Shown here in pieces: positions 23,946 through 39,325 of a stretch of 64,000 bases of DNA. The stretch lies in the NCBI GenBank assembly GCA_039881145.1, contig JAYKKI010000015.1:26214001-26278000 (forward strand), given 5' to 3'. The position numbers and the translations under genes are program-made. The number at the start of each line of letters is the position of its first letter. Position 1 is the stretch's first letter. The notes beneath the pieces were generated by a model. That model did no database searches and had not been told where the DNA came from. It saw only the letters and a program-made list of their open reading frames with translations. Source of the DNA: Druceiella hillmani (taxonomy: Eukaryota > Arthropoda > Insecta > Lepidoptera > Hepialidae).

Positions 23946-25835
23946 TTAAAAAAGATAAAGCTATTAAAAATAAAAAAAACACAAATTTTTTTGGTTTATA
24001 ACCTATGTTAAGTATACCAATAGGCTAAAAACTCTAATATTTATTTTTTAACACTTTTTATTGCGTTCTTATATAATTTAATATCAAATATATACCGTGA
24101 GGATGATCATAAATTTAAAAATTAATTTACCTCTTAAATATAGACAATACATAAGAACGGTTGTGATATTTCAAGTTTGGTACGAGTTATGAGTGTGCAC
24201 TTAAAGACATGTTGGTTTTACGTTAACTCTCAGAGTGCTACTAAATTTATAAGTTCTCGTTAAATATGAAGTATGGTCAACATTTATACTTAACAGATAA
24301 TATCTACGTTATTCATGAAATAAAAGCTCTATTATAAATAATAATACCTATCTACAATACCGAACTGCTATACTTCTCTTCTAAATATTCTAATAAACCG
24401 CTTAGATTTATTTAGTTTGAATGATAAAAAGACGTATTTTAAATCAGTGTGAGAGTGCACGCGTGAGCACATATAATGTATTGAAAATTAACTGAATTTC
24501 ATTTTAAACGTTGAGAACCCGTCTCAATTTTTAAACTTATCTAATTTCTTTATCAGTGCCTCAAAACAAATGGCAAAAATGTACAAGTTTAGAGTCACTA
24601 ACTTCGTTGTGTTCTCTCCATGTGCAAAATAATTAGTATAATTATATTAGGTTTTATGCATATATACACGAAATTTGCTTCAAAAGAGAATTTCAATTAA
24701 TATATATTAAGAAAATATAAAAATAAACAATAACGTAACTACCCTGTGTGTAAAATGGAAGAGATTTGTTTGAGATACGCCATCGAATAGTGTCTTTGAT
24801 AGATCATTCAAAATATATTTGAGGTTTAACTTACCACTTTTAATTTTTAGCCCCTATCGTAAAAAAACCTTCATATGTCACCTCTTCCCTTTTTACTTTT
24901 TTGACAAAGAATGTGAAAACATTTAGAAGCTAACATTTGGAGGGAGCTTTAAATTTTGTTTATTTTGGTCAATTTGAATCAACAGTTTCAGAAAATTCAG
25001 GAAACTACGGAATACTTTTTTATGTGTATTCCAATATTTACATTGTCGTTTTTAAATGAAGTGAATCCAACAAGACAAAGAATATTGAGATCGAATTTAT
25101 CGACTAATACCCAATTAGGAAACACATGAAAACTAAAAATATAGATTTTTATGTAGACGATATTGATAAAGCATAAATATTCGCAGAAAAAAAATGATTT
25201 ATTTATTTAGCTAATTCAATATATAATATCTCTGTTTTCAAATACGTTGGCGGAAAAAATGCGAACACTTAAAATTTTCAATTAATGAATGGAAGCAACA
25301 TAATGAATGACAATTTTTAATCATATCCTGAACATACATAACCCATATCTATTATTGGTATACAATAATTCTTCGGTCAGAGATTTCAACGCATAATAAA
25401 CAGTAAATTTGTAACATATGTAATGCAAATGAATGAAAGAAATGCCTTGTATGAAATAATAGGAAAAGAACAGTAGCGTTAAAATTATATGGCGAATTAA
25501 AATAATGTGGAGATAAACATAATTGTAATAAAGACAATTTTGTTATTTTACTTATATTAAAGACGAAAACGAATTCAAATTAAATTTTTTTTTTGTATAT
25601 AAAACAAGAAGTTTTACAACCAGCGCGTTTCGAAATCTCCACAGAATATATTCAAAGATATAACTGTATGCCTTCTTTTATTTCAAACCCGATGTGAATT
25701 CGACATCAAACATGCGAAACCGGAAAACATATGGAAATAAGTATTTCAGTCTTTTCTTTTCATGTTTCTTGTTGTTTCAAGTTACATTCAAGTTACCTGA
25801 TTTTTAACTAAAACGTTGAATACAACGGACAGTTT
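23946..25835. other. AT-rich stretch, no gene
   Basis: Nothing beyond short chance open frames can be supported. Confidence 0.5.
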
Positions 25836-26060
25836 TTGTTCTTATGGCTCCGTACCTCAAAAGGAAAAAAGAGAACTCTTATAAGGTCTTCCGTCAGTTT
25901 GTCACAACAGTTTTCCTCTGAAACTTTAAATTTGAAGCACATTAACCCACATATATTTACATTTAAAAGTACTCATATGGGGAGTATTCATATAGAGGGT
26001 AAAATAAAGTACTCGAAAATTTTTCTTTTTGGTGTTATACTCCTTTAGGCACGTTATGAA
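25836..26060 (-). repeat. Dispersed repeat family, copy on minus strand
   Basis: On the minus strand it ends in AGTTCTCTTTTTTCCTTTTG followed by AGGTACGGAGCCATAAGA. This is close to the 44343-44385 copy (GGGTTCCGTTTTTCCTTTTG) and the 48838-48880 copy. Preceding it on that strand are GACAAACTGACGGAAG, like the GACAGACCGACACGT of 44322, and a TTATTTTACCCTC block. Repeats ending in this GGTTCCG...CGGAACC form are, as I recall, common in insect genomes; the mechanism of spread is not evident. Confidence 0.65.
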
Positions 26061-29000
26061 AAAATGATGGGATTGAAATTTACTGTACTGATGCACTCAT
26101 GTAAGCGAGGTTATATTTCAATATATATTTGTTTCAATTATAAATTATTAATTTATCATTTATTGAATATTGAAAATTAATAAATCACAATAAATTTTTA
26201 GTATATTCATTTACTTTCATTATTAAACAAACTTTATTTAGATGATTTTAGTGAATTTAACAATTCAATATATATACGTATTTACATCAAATTGAATACT
26301 GAGTATTCATTTAAATTTTTAAAATAATTAACTTTAATTTTAAAATTAATTTAAATAGTTTAATAAAAAAATAAGAAAACGAATTACATAATTAATAAAA
26401 ATAATAATAATAGTAATATAATAACAATAAATATTATTTCATTATTAAATGATTTTGATAGTAAAGATAAAATTTTTACTACTCTGTGTGAGAAAAAAAA
26501 TTTTAGTCTTTAAATTTAATTATTTGATTGAATTTAGATTATACCAACCATATTTATAATCACGCTTCAGTCTTGTTATTATTTTATTTCTATTAATTAT
26601 TTGCGTGCTAAATAAAGTTTTTCGTGTATTTTGTGAAAGAAGTATAATCTCCAACGCGCATACATATTAAATGACAAACAATTTTTTTTTAATTTTATGT
26701 ATATGGTATGGAATTTCAAATGTTAATTTATAGAGATATTGCAATGATTTCAGAAATACATATTTGTTTAATTTTATATAAGATAATTCTAGATATATTC
26801 TTGAAATGTGCACAAAAATGCTTAAGTCAAAATTGTTTAAACTTGTAGTTTTTGAATAGTTTAATAGAAACATAAAATACACTTAAATGTTTATATTTTC
26901 CTAAGTGTGCACGGAACCCATATAGTAATAGTTGTACTTGTAGTGAAATATTTATTTTATGCAAATTTTGTGCAGGTATATTGTATTTCATTTAAATTAT
27001 GCAAACATTCAAAAACATTTTAAGGATAAATAATTTAATTCAAAACCCGCCCCCATGTGCGGTACACGTACTCAAATAGTTATGCTATTAAAATGGGAAA
27101 TGAATTGTGACAGATGACGATAAATAGAATCTTTGAATGAATGCTCGCTGTCTCGCTTCCCTTGTACTTACACGAATTATGTGGGAGGGAAACGTCACTT
27201 CGTAAGGCCACCCTATATGAATTAGCCGTAAAATCATCATTTGTTTGGGACATTTCCTCCATCATATTTGATTTTCACGTGTTAATAAATATAAGTTTAT
27301 AAATAATAACGAAAAATAAGACATGCAGTATTATCAATAATATCAGATATGTATATATACCAATAATGTCATATAAGCGGTAAAAAAATCATCAAGATTT
27401 ATAAAGTTTTAGGGGGAGAGAAACATTACCAATTTTTATGGGAATTCGAAACTTAATTATGACATCATAAAAGATCTTCTGAGGTTTAAACATACTTTTA
27501 AATGTATGCACACCAAAATACTAATATCAGTTTAGTCCTGAAAAGTAACTTAACGTGAATCATACAAAAAAGGTGAATCGTAAACTACAGAAAAACTACA
27601 AATTCATCTGAACAAAATAACCAATGAAGTTGAAAATACTTTGTACTGTAAGTAACATTTTATGAACGTGAAGTAAGCATATTAGTGTCAAACCTGCATG
27701 GAAGCAGAACGAAATAAGCTCATCGAAATATTCGTTCGTCTGACCCATTTCCGTCACCTGTATGTAATTTTGAAAAATCACCTTTTGAGTTTGGGTTACC
27801 CATTCAAATATTGATACTTATGTAAATTTATTGTTGTTATAAAATAAGCTAGATTTAAGTAGACTGGCACGATAAGTGTGGCGTATCCCTTGCATATGAT
27901 GCTCGTACAACTTTCGAATTTACAACATCCTTATGAATCGTATTAGGTTAATGTTGTAAAAACTTTATAAATAAATAAATAATGTATTAAAATATGGTAA
28001 TGAAAGAAAATCATTTTTTTGTTTTTTAATGTGAAATATTTGCATTGATTTTAGTTTTCTATCCTTAATATTTTGATAGTATCTTCAAAACTAATTATAC
28101 ATATATCTAATTTGTACTTAATTGCATTTCGTATCTTACACCACAATTTTCAAAAAAATATTTTTCAATTTCTCTGTTATCCTTCAAAATTGTTGTCAAA
28201 ACGGAAATTCAACATTTTATAAGTTATTTCTATAACAAGGCTACTATTATTGCCTACCGATATATTAAATTTTGACTTTTCATGTTAAACTGTGCCCAAC
28301 AAAAATATTTGTGACAGGCTGACCACAAAGTATTTCAAAGAGTGTCCTGTTTTTCTTATTTTTTGTAAGGAATACAAACAATTATGTTTACTATGTTTAT
28401 TTTTTTTAATAAATGTAAAAAATAGTTCATTTCAGTAAAAACTTAAATAAGGTGAATTATTTATGTCTTAAATAAGGTAAATTATCTATAAATAGAACTT
28501 TTTAAAAAGCCTATATCGCATGGCGTGTCCACCTATATGTTTATTCCTACTGAACACTGAATACGCTCGAAGTCGCTTGCGGCCTTTGTGTATTTTACAA
28601 AAATTTTTATGTTTTTCTATTTGTATAAAAAATTAAAATTTTTAAATGTTAAAAAATCAATATAATCCTTACGTAACTCATTATAAATCGAAACAAATCT
28701 AGAAAAGAGACGCAAAATCCATCTTCATGAAAATGAATAAAAGTACCCAAACGTGAACATGACTAAAATCTCTAAAAAATAAAAAAATATATATTCGAAT
28801 ACAGTTTAAGCTATATGGATTTATTATAATTATAATGGAATTCATGCTGAATCAAAGGATTTCTGATTAGCCCCTATAACACAAAAATAATTTTGTTTAA
28901 AATTTGTATTTTTTGCAAATTACGGTAAATATAGATTTGCAAAATCTATAGACCAACATTTCCAAACTAATTATCGACAAGGTAACGGAGATTTTTTATA

Positions 29001-32000
29001 CTTATATTAAATTCCACGTACCTAAATTTCTTGAAATTACACAATCCTGCATTATGGATATGCTACAAAATCATTGTGTTTTGATTGTCTACTGAATTTC
29101 TTCGGATTCTTATAGAAAATACAAGACAAAAATAACCTAAACTTTTTTATTTGAATCTTTAGTGTGGGGAAATATCTTATTTTTCAATTAACATTTCAAT
29201 ATTTTCTCAATATTTATTACGCTTAATCATTTTATAATCTGATAAAAGAACCTCTATGAAAAAAATAAGGAAAGCACTGGAAAAAAGCAGATTCCATTTC
29301 GCTTCGCTGCTAGATTTCAGAAAATGGAACACAAGAAAATTGTATTGATTACGATTGTATTAATATTTATTCAGAAATACATTTTAATCGGTTTGCTATA
29401 TAAATTTCGCATTCGGTTTCCATACCTCAAAATAACAAAATGGAGCACTTATCCTACGTGTAGGTCCGTCTACCCATCGATTACAGACATTTCTATCAAG
29501 AACCGTTTGACATGGAAACTATATTAACCTGCATGTACCAGATTTCAATAGTTAATATCTAAAAAAATTCATAGCGAAATATTACAGAAGAGAAATAAAT
29601 GTTTTCTATTTTCATGCATTTTGTGAGAAAATATTTAAAAGAGCAAGTTATAAGAAGTCTCAAACTATATTTTTTAGAAAATCGCGTAAGATAGATAATT
29701 TTAGAGATATTTTTGAAAATGTTTACCTGAAATAAGTACCCTCTTCCTCATTTTCAACTTCCATAACTATCGAATTCAAAATTATGAAAAAAATGACATT
29801 ACTAAAAATATACTTAGTTTCTTGGAAAATAATACCGATAAATCTAAGTTTCATAGTTTTGATTTATGTACTATAATTCTACGCCTGTACAAAATATGTT
29901 AGGCAGTACATTTAAGCGGTGGAAAATAACATAATTATTTCTAATAATATCATTGGAAACACTACATATCTTTAAATTTTTGTTAAATGTTTAAGTTTTT
30001 ATGGAACCCCCGCAGTACAAGTTCTATACGCACTTAACAGGTTTTACTAGTTCTGGGGGAAATTTTATATTATCTTATCACAAGGAAAAAACTAATTATT
30101 CTAGCAGAAATAATTAAAATACCGCTTATGAAATCATTTAATGCATTGCTTACAAGAAGTCGTCTGTTGGAGCTTTCACAGTTACACGTTGTTGTATTCA
30201 CATACTCAACATACCCCTAATTTATTCATCGTAGAGCCAGTGCAATTACTCATGCCATTAATGAATACCGGTGGAATATGTATAAGTATTTCTTTTTCCA
30301 TTGTTTAGAGTTTTTTCGATATATAAACGTGGAATATTTCCCCTAATGAACTACTTCCCTTCGAGCGTGCTTAATATGCAAAACATTGATGAACAGCAGA
30401 CATTGCATACGCGTATCGATTATACTTGTATTCATTGAGTAAATATATAAGCTACGTTGAATACAGCTATTTGGAAAACACATTTGTTATTTGTAGATAA
30501 TTGTCGATGCATTATTGCAAGATTTTTCTTACATTTCCGACATGTGTTTCTTTCAAGGGGTTTTCTACTTATCCCTTAATAATTTTGATTAAACATTCCT
30601 TGTCCATTCGCAGTGAGTACAAAAAACATTTTCAATTATATTTAAACCGTATTTTTCAAAATATTTTTAATATCACAAATTCTTTAATTTGATGAACTCT
30701 ATGTAACTGTTACATATGTATAGTGTAATAGTTCTACTATGGAATAAGAGTAGAGTTAGCTGCAGTTATTTAGAAATAATTAAAATTAAAACTAATGTAA
30801 ACGTAGATAAGTTGGCAACCTGGTGTTGATGAGCACTAATAATTGAAGCGCAAAATTTCGTGCGTTAATAAATTTAATTTTAAAAAAAATATATTTCAAA
30901 GAAACAAACTGAAAAGTATAAAATAATAAAACAATACGTTGATTTTTTTTGCAGTACAATATTATTTCCGAACATTTATAAATTTTCATAATATTGTCAC
31001 TATTGGAGTGTTTTTCTTATTTTATAATCTATGGTGCATTTGCAACCACCTCCTATTTTGAAGTCTGTTAAAAATAAAATCCATGTTTAGAATTATTTTT
31101 GCATGATACGATTAGAAATATTTCACCGTAGATAATTGCCAGTAAGTGAAACTGTGAAGAAAATTGATACAAATAATGTGTATTGTCTAAACCTCTTTAT
31201 ATAAAAAGCTCAATTTATGTGCCTATTTCTGTGTAGGCCCTTAACAATTTTCAACCAGTTTCCCTTAAATTTTCCGCACTACAACATCAAATCTGAAGAG
31301 CTGCTAGCTGGTAGTCTATAATTATAATAAAAGTGTATTATATTCTGTGTATTCTAGATAAAAAAAACGATTTGTATTTTAATTTCCTATCTTTATGGGT
31401 ATGCGTCTTATTCCAATTTTCTTTCATATTTTTATCCAAATCAGAAAGTAAATTTAAATTTTTTAGGCTAAGGATTTTTTTTTCATAATATTAGGAATGA
31501 TATGAGATGTATTTGTTAACTGGAATAGATTACAAAAATAGTTAACCTAACATATCTTTGAATTAAAATTAAAATAAATAAGTAAAATTATTATTAAGAT
31601 GCAAAATATAAAGGCTTATCTATAATAATAAAATAATTGATGGCTTATTTATAATTTTTGAATTTTTTTAATGAAAAACTTTCTTACGCAGCGCAGGTTA
31701 AAATTAAAGAGAGCAGACAATAAAATTACAAAATGATAGCTCATCATCTGCTTGTACGTACGTATATTTTTTGTTTACAACCAAAGAACTCTTGCGGTGA
31801 TTTCATTGAACCGTTTGGTGACTATATCCTAATCCAGTATCAATGATAAGCTAATGGAAATAAAATACATAACGTTCAAAGCTACAGTAAAATATAAATT
31901 TTCGACTAAAAATAACAATGTAAAGAAACAATTTGAATTAAATTTACATAAATATATATTAAAATTATTTTTAATGTAGAAATACTTAAAAAAAAGTATA

Positions 32001-35000
32001 TCAAATATCTTGCAGTAAGTTTTATATGGCTTTATTCTACAAGATCGCTGCTATGAAATTTATTTCATTTCGTAAAATAACGCTACTCTCTGGTGGGGAG
32101 AATTAAACTAGTACAGTAAGTGAGACCAATTATCGTGGGTATTATTTTATTTTAAGAAGCTGAAATAAATTAGCATCTCCTCCGTTCATAAAAATACGAT
32201 ATTTAGATGTTAACATGAAACATACCTTTTATTTTTTAGTCCAAAATTTACTGTTTTTAATATGCATGCATTTTTTATTGAAGTACTTCAAACGTTAGAA
32301 GAGAATGAAACTTTTACCAATTTTTAATTATTGCAGCAGGAAAATCAAAACGTAAATTATTTATTTTGTTACCTTTTTGCCAAGATAATTTTATTAAATT
32401 CATTGCATATCTAATTATATACATTTCATTGACTATACATTTCATTTTCCAACGATGTTGGCTTTCGTTTGATATTCCTCTTTCGAAGGTGAATCGTGCA
32501 TTTGAGCTTAACCCACAGAAATTACACAATTGTTTCAGTGTAGGCAAACCCGAAACTATCGTGACCGTATTGAAAACGCCCATGATATGTTTGTGTAACC
32601 CTAGGTGTTTATAGCAGACGTTATAAAAGCAGCTTTAAAATCTTACCAAAATTTCCTCATTGTATACAGATGTCATTGAGATAATTCAACCCAAAACAAA
32701 CTCGATGGGTTTGATGTACACCATAAAAATGCACACCATAAAAATGTCTGTCCATTTTTATGACGTGCGATTACGCAAGTTTTTCTTATATCTCAATTAT
32801 CCAACAGTAATTAAATTTATTACGAAATCGTTTTAAAAAAATAAAACCATCGCATAAAAATATTTAATGAAATCATTCAGGCATCAAGGGTATTCCAGTA
32901 CAAATATTTTAGACGGTTCAAGCATTTACATATATAAAATACATGTTATAAAAATCTGAATTATTTACTTGGAAATATTTTTTTATTGGGACATCAATAC
33001 CAATAAGCACAGGATAAAAAAATTAACTTTAGGTAGTAACAGTTGCAACCGTTTAAAAAGTTTTAAATATATCTAATAGTGAACAATCTACGAAATTAAA
33101 AAAATAACTTAGGTAAATCATATTCCTTACTTTTAGAAAAAGCGCTTGTAAATAAATCCTGTTTCTACATAATAAATATGCAATATTTGTACTATTATAT
33201 ATGTTGCATGCTTGGACATATTTGTACGGAGAGGCTTTCATAGCCTTTTGTCATGACGGCTGGTTTATTAAAGTTTGCTTGCCGTTAACATAGAGATATC
33301 AATTATAAACTAATTTAATAATAAAATACCACTGCATTTGACATTGTTTACTGTAAGATTTAAATATCAAACTAATTCAAGTCGCGTGCCCTTTGAACTT
33401 TGAATTCGAAGTCGGCGAATTGACGGTTAACACCAATAAGTTTAATTTTGATTATAGTATGTTTTTTATATTATAACGTACATCATTTATATATTATACG
33501 ATCGAATTATAGAAATTTAAAACTAAACATGTCTTGCACTATTTCAATATCTCGAGTTGGTTAAGTGAAATGGACAATTAAAACTATGTAGAAATAGAAA
33601 TTTGTAATCAAATCATGAAATTTTCACTATCAGGTATAATTAATGGGTGTTTTAAATCAAATTAATGGTTGCACATTGGTCAAAATTTGATCGTTTCTAT
33701 ATTCGTGATAATTTTTAGTAATTGAAATTTAAGGATGGTCCACCATTTTTATTTTTTGCTGGCTTTCTTTTTTAAGTCAGTCAATCAGCTAGACCGCTAA
33801 TATATAAAGAGCGCAATGCGTTTTCAACTTCATTTATATTCCAATTTTGGAGAAGTCAACATCGAGAGAAAATTAATAATGTTAAAACCCATATGCAGAA
33901 CGGTTTGCTTTACGGAGTTACAATTAGAAAGCCACACGTAGTATATATATATCAGAAAGTAGCTCCCGATGCTGTCTCTGTAGATATTATGATGCAAGAC
34001 GATGCTTCCTGCAATTCTGGATAAGCGGGTAGTTGTAACTATAGTACACATTAAGGGATCATCCCAGATCTGTAATATCGACTGATATTGATGTAGAAAA
34101 AAATAAAATCACTTACTTAAATTCTAGACTCTTAATGGGGCTTTTTCTACTCAACATGATGTTCTCACAGGATAATAAAGAAACAATTACATATGTTGGG
34201 AAATATTATGTTTAACTCTTATATTTTCGATGTACGTTCAATTGATTGATCCTTACTACTGGGATGAGAAGTGGGTTGTATAAAAAACATGTTAAGTATG
34301 AGTATAACTCTTACTATGTAGGTTCCGTACATACTGAGGTATATATCAACATTTAAGCGTACACAACAGAAGAAATATATCTATTCATTCAATCGGGTAT
34401 GGTAAAAAAAAATTGTCCTACTTTACATTTAGGTCAGGTGCTCGAAATATTTTTATTAAACGATATTATTTTATATCTTCGTAGACATTGTAAACACGAA
34501 TAACCTTGCCAATTTTACCAATTACAGCTCTGTAGCACTAATATTCTGCGTGTAAAACGACTGTGACATATCATACTAAGGGGCATGGCGAAGCTAAAAG
34601 GGTTCCTAGTTTAACTTGGGAACCCTGAAAACACCACCCCACCGCCACAAAAAAGATAATGAAGTAGGTTTAGTGAGATATTAATTGGGTCATATATTTG
34701 AAAATACTTCTCAGTAACACAAATACTTCCACAATGGTGCTCGAGTCAGCTTCAAAATTTGAGGTTTTAACTCCGTCAAAAACGGTCAATAAGTTTTATC
34801 AATCATAAAGTTTTCTTTCTGCTTGATAATTTTCACCCGTGCATTGCAATAATAATTATGCTTACATTAAAATTATTGTAGCTGCAATTGGAAATAATTT
34901 CACACTTCCCTTATTTAATAGACCTGACCGACCTTCCGAATTTTTTATATTTATGAAATAAGTATAGCTATGTGTGAAAGAAATTTTTATTATGAGAACA

Positions 35001-38000
35001 AATTCCTGTATTTCATTGGCTAATACTTTCAGTTTAAAACCCGGAGGTTTCTATTTTGATATTGTCCGTACATCGCCCAATAGATGCCGATAAGTAGTCG
35101 ATAATGATAATGCGCTTTAGTCACTCGTGAATAATTACCATATACTGAGATATTTTTGATGCTCATTATTTAGTGACTATTCCAATAATAAATACAATCA
35201 CTATTTCAAAAATTCTTATTAAAGAAAATAAAATTAGCATCAAAGCTTAATCCGTCTAATAACAGCAACAATTCAAATAAAATTATTAATCAGAATAAAT
35301 AATTTGTCCTATAATTGAGATATCAGTTAGCGATTTCTCTTCGAAATAATATCTTTTTTAATTGTCCTACCCTTATACGATATTTTAAAAATCCTTATTT
35401 TTCTGTTTAGTTCTGGTGGATATTCTGGTGATGTTATTTGAACTCGTATGGTATTGTACCTATTAAAGTTGTGCGGTAGTTCAATACATTTTTAAGTACT
35501 AAGATTTAAAGACAAGTAAAGGTACATATTTACAAATTTTAAAAGCTTATCACTAAGCAATGAAAAGACGTAGACTAGTTTATGGATTTAATTCATAGAT
35601 TTTACTGACAAACTAAAAACATAAAAGTTTCGGATGAAATAGACTTAAATATTGAATATATAACCGACCAATTGAAAGTTTATCTTAAGAAGAGGGATAG
35701 AGTTGTTGGGAAACTCTGCCAATGAGTACTATTCCAAAGGTAAGCCTATATTCCATTAGATTTCAATTAAGGTTGTAATGCAGCAGGAGATTACTTCCGT
35801 GTAAAATATGTTAGACGTAGCAGAGAATACGAACAATCTTTGTTACAACTTTTGAAAGTACAATTGTATTGTAGGAGATGATATAAAAATATATCAGAAG
35901 AGGAAGTTAGTTAATTATTATAACGCACATGAAAATATTCATTTATTATAATAATTAAACCCAATCAGACTGACATATTAAATTGTTGTTTACTGATAGT
36001 ATAAAAAAAATTATTCTACAAGGTATTAAATATCACCTTACATCCCTGATATATATCAAAGTGAAAAATGTTTGTGAACGCTTTTCCATTACGTCAACGT
36101 GTATGTGAAAAAGTTACACCGTAAACTCGCACGTAAAATTTTTAGCCATATTTGTCTATATACAATTTCAAGATACTCGAATATGTTAATTTTTCCATTT
36201 TGGATTTATATTCCTGACAACTTTCTTCTGAGGTGGAAGAAAACGAATAGGAGAAAGGAGGTGGTTCCTTAGAATCGTGAAAGCAGTTAATCTCGGTAGC
36301 TATAAGAGTTCTCTTCCAAGCAATACTGTTTAATTTACCCGTAGCATTTCATAACTAAATTAATAATTAGCACTAAGTTTGTATTCCCCATCGATGTTTC
36401 ACCGCTGTTGATAGCTTTTTGGTGGATATTAATGAAGTTGCATGCTACTTTGCGAGTTATGTTGACTTTCGTTTTAAAAACTCTTTTATTTAAACAATGT
36501 CATATAATTGAATTAACATTTATAATCGCGTGTGTTTAAAGCAGAAGGTTATTTAATTAAAGTTATAGTTTAATTTAGGTCTGCATTTCATTTTTCGCTC
36601 CTCCATTTAAATAAAAATATAAAAAATTTAAATTTGTTCATAAAATAAACACTTCATCATTTTAACTATTAATTTCGACCGAGAATAAATAGAGTTTCGT
36701 ATATTTACTAAATGCACGGAATAATAAAAATAAAATTGATAAAAAATAACCTTTTGAATTATACAACACTTTAGTTATTTTTTTAATTATGTCGTAAGAG
36801 GCGTTTCCTCTGTTCCCAAAAAAATTACTTAAATTTCTTAAATATCATAATTGTTTTCCTCTAAAATTTAATTTTAGTACAGGTGGCTGATTGGAATCCG
36901 AATTGTATGAATCGAAAATTTGAAAGAAAACTTAAGGTGTGGAAAACAATGGGCTATATTTGCTATTTACGTTTAATTATAATATATGCTCTTGGATGCG
37001 GGCGAGGTAAAGTCATTAAGCCTAGTTATTAATGAAGCATAATTAAAGTAGTATAATTACATTAATAATGAAAGGTTCTGGTATAAATGACATTGAAAAA
37101 TAAAGGATGGAAATAATATTAGAAGTATAAAGATATATTTTGCATATTATCTTTAGTAAAACATAAAGGATGATTGAAATAAAAGATATCCTAATGTAAA
37201 AAATATTTTTGATAACGAGCACAATGATATAGCAAAAAAAGAAATGAAGGCACAAAAGTTTTGTACAATCACAGAGATTATAAAATTTAGTGGTTAAAAA
37301 TGGTAAGAAAAATAGAAAAAAAAACGGGGGTAAAGTGAAAAGACTTCAGACATGTTACTTCAAACGTTTCAGGAACTTTCAAAGCAATAAAAGAGAAAAT
37401 TTTTATGAAGTCGTTAAGGACGTGACCATATTTCAATACTATACTATAATCATTAAGAGAAAGAATGGGCGAGACAGATGAGATAAAGTAAAAAAGTAAA
37501 AATTATTTGAAAGGAAATACTACATTAATAATACATTCACTACTTTGAAATACAGCAGAAAATGAAAACAATATTAGTAATGCTCTTAATAATCCAAGGA
37601 AAGAAATAAAAACAGACGATGTTAAAGTATTGCCCAGAAAATTGAAAATTATTGTCCAGAAATTGATTAAAGTATTGTCCAGAAAATTGAGCTTATTATA
37701 TTTATCATGGACGCGAAAACAACTTATACATATTCCTACAAATTTATGGCTTTGACCATATACACAAAAACTAAAAATGTTAGCCTCTTATATAATATTT
37801 ACCCGGAAAACTAATACTCTTTATTCACATTTGTTACTTATTCAGCGCCGTTTTCCTATCACATCTACATAATATCCTAGATACGGTGAGTACTCAATGC
37901 TAGCTGAATCTCCACCGGATCATAGCACGGATATGATAACAGAAAAAAACTCTATTTTTTGTTTATAAATTAGAATAACGACCCGTTCGATCGCGCGTAG

Positions 38001-38789
38001 CTTTAGCTATATACGTTATAGAAGCACTCGGAAGAAACCAGGTTATTTCCACTGCGCGGAAAATCCGCCCCAAGCAAAACAACAGCGGCGCTATAGAATC
38101 GCAATCGTTTCTTCAAAACAATTCATATGAAATGACAATGCGAGAATGAAATATTCACTTCTTTGTATCCACCGGATATGGGGATCGTCTTGCTTTCAGG
38201 AAATTATTTATAGATTTGCGCTTAAGTTGATATGTTAAAAGAAGATGACTGAAAGTAATTATTTTCGGGGAATTTATTCAGTAAACACTCGTGGGTAATT
38301 TTATTGTATAAGTCAAACCGAATTAAATAGTTCGGTATTTTGTTACGTAAAAATTTGATTTCCTATCGTTTCAGCTTCTTCCGTCAATACACTGTGAGTA
38401 GTTGTTCTACATGGATATACTCTCCTGTCTTGACCCTTACCATTTTATTTATTTTTATAAATATTTTAATTGGTTTAACAACATAAATTATGTTTTATTA
38501 ATTTAATATAAATTTCATTACATATTTTGCTTTCTATCTGGAATTCGCCATGTCCAGAGACTAGTAAAGAAAATAGACCGAAACAGAAAGTTCCACTCTC
38601 ATCCAAATTATTAATTGTCGTTTTGGAAAGCATATTTCGGAAGTTGAACTGAAAAAGCATGGGCATAACAATAAATGGTAAAAATTTATCAGATTCACGA
38701 TTTTGTGATGAGTTATTATCTCTGAAAATGCATAAAAATAAAGCATATGATAGAGTTTTACTGGCAATAAAGTAAGGCCGTGGGTTTAA
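26061..38789. other. 12.7-kb AT-rich stretch, no supported gene
   Basis: All open frames are under 90 codons and none resembles a known family. Minor items: a 15-bp direct repeat ACACCATAAAAATG at 32718 and 32733; a small hairpin AGGGTTCC/GGAACCCT at 34599-34626; a tandem repeat of TTAAAGTATTGYCCAGAAAA at 37622 and 37668 (46-bp period); and a purine-rich plus strand near 37270-37500. It may be intron or intergenic DNA. Confidence 0.45.
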
Positions 38790-39325
38790 GAGTAGACCAG
38801 TAAAGGTATTAACAAAAAAAACAAATCAATCTAGAATATGTACATAACTATACATATCTTGGCTACTTCATTTAATTCAAGACTTGTACAGAAACGGAAG
38901 TAAATAGGAGAATAAAGAATACTTGGAACTAAAACTGGGCTATGAAAGAAGCATTGAAAATAAATGTACCAACGAAGTAAAAACGAAAGCTGTGAACATT
39001 TGTCTCACAAATCATTTAACTTAGACATGAAAAAAGATAAAAATTCTAATTGAGCATAAACGCATATCAGAGGAATCGAATGAACCTGTATGAATACAAA
39101 ATTTAAAAACGGCGTGAAAAACACCACCATCATCGATTATATCTCAAGTGGAAATGGGCTGGTTACATTTGGAGGATTACTGATGAAAGACTGTTGCAGA
39201 AAGGAAGAAACTGGTCCATTTTATACAAAAAAACTTAGAAGAGAAAAACCACTCAAAAAGTCGAGTGACAACATAATAGACAATGCAAGGAGACCATGAT
39301 CCAGGAAAGCAACCGACCGCAGAGA
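38790..39325 (+). pseudogene. RTE-type LINE C-terminal remnant
   Basis: Conceptual translation in shifting frames recovers the C-terminal part of an RTE-type endonuclease-reverse transcriptase. From about 38835: EYVHNYTYLGYFI, matching the YVHNYTYLGQ block. Then EVNRRIKNTWN.NWAMKEAL, matching EI.RRI...W..YW.LK. From about 39066: YQRNRMNLYEYKI, as QRAMERSMLGI. Then KNGVKNTTI at 39108, as KDRVKNTTI. From 39149: LKWKWAG. From 39233: a RREKPLKKSSDNI segment, as the RGRPLKRWSDDI motif. Several stops and at least three frame changes make it inactive. The RT catalytic core and endonuclease are missing. Confidence 0.85.

Noticed and set aside
29324..29527. 67-codon open frame with a hydrophobic start
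   Set aside because: The hydrophobicity reflects AT-rich codons; no signal-peptide cleavage context or homology seen.
32314..32614. Overlapping open frames of 82 and 89 codons on opposite strands
   Set aside because: Neither resembles a known protein; mutual overlap suggests chance.
37290..37481. Lysine-rich 63-codon open frame MVKNGKKNRKKNGGK
   Set aside because: Explained by the purine-rich plus strand here; no other support.
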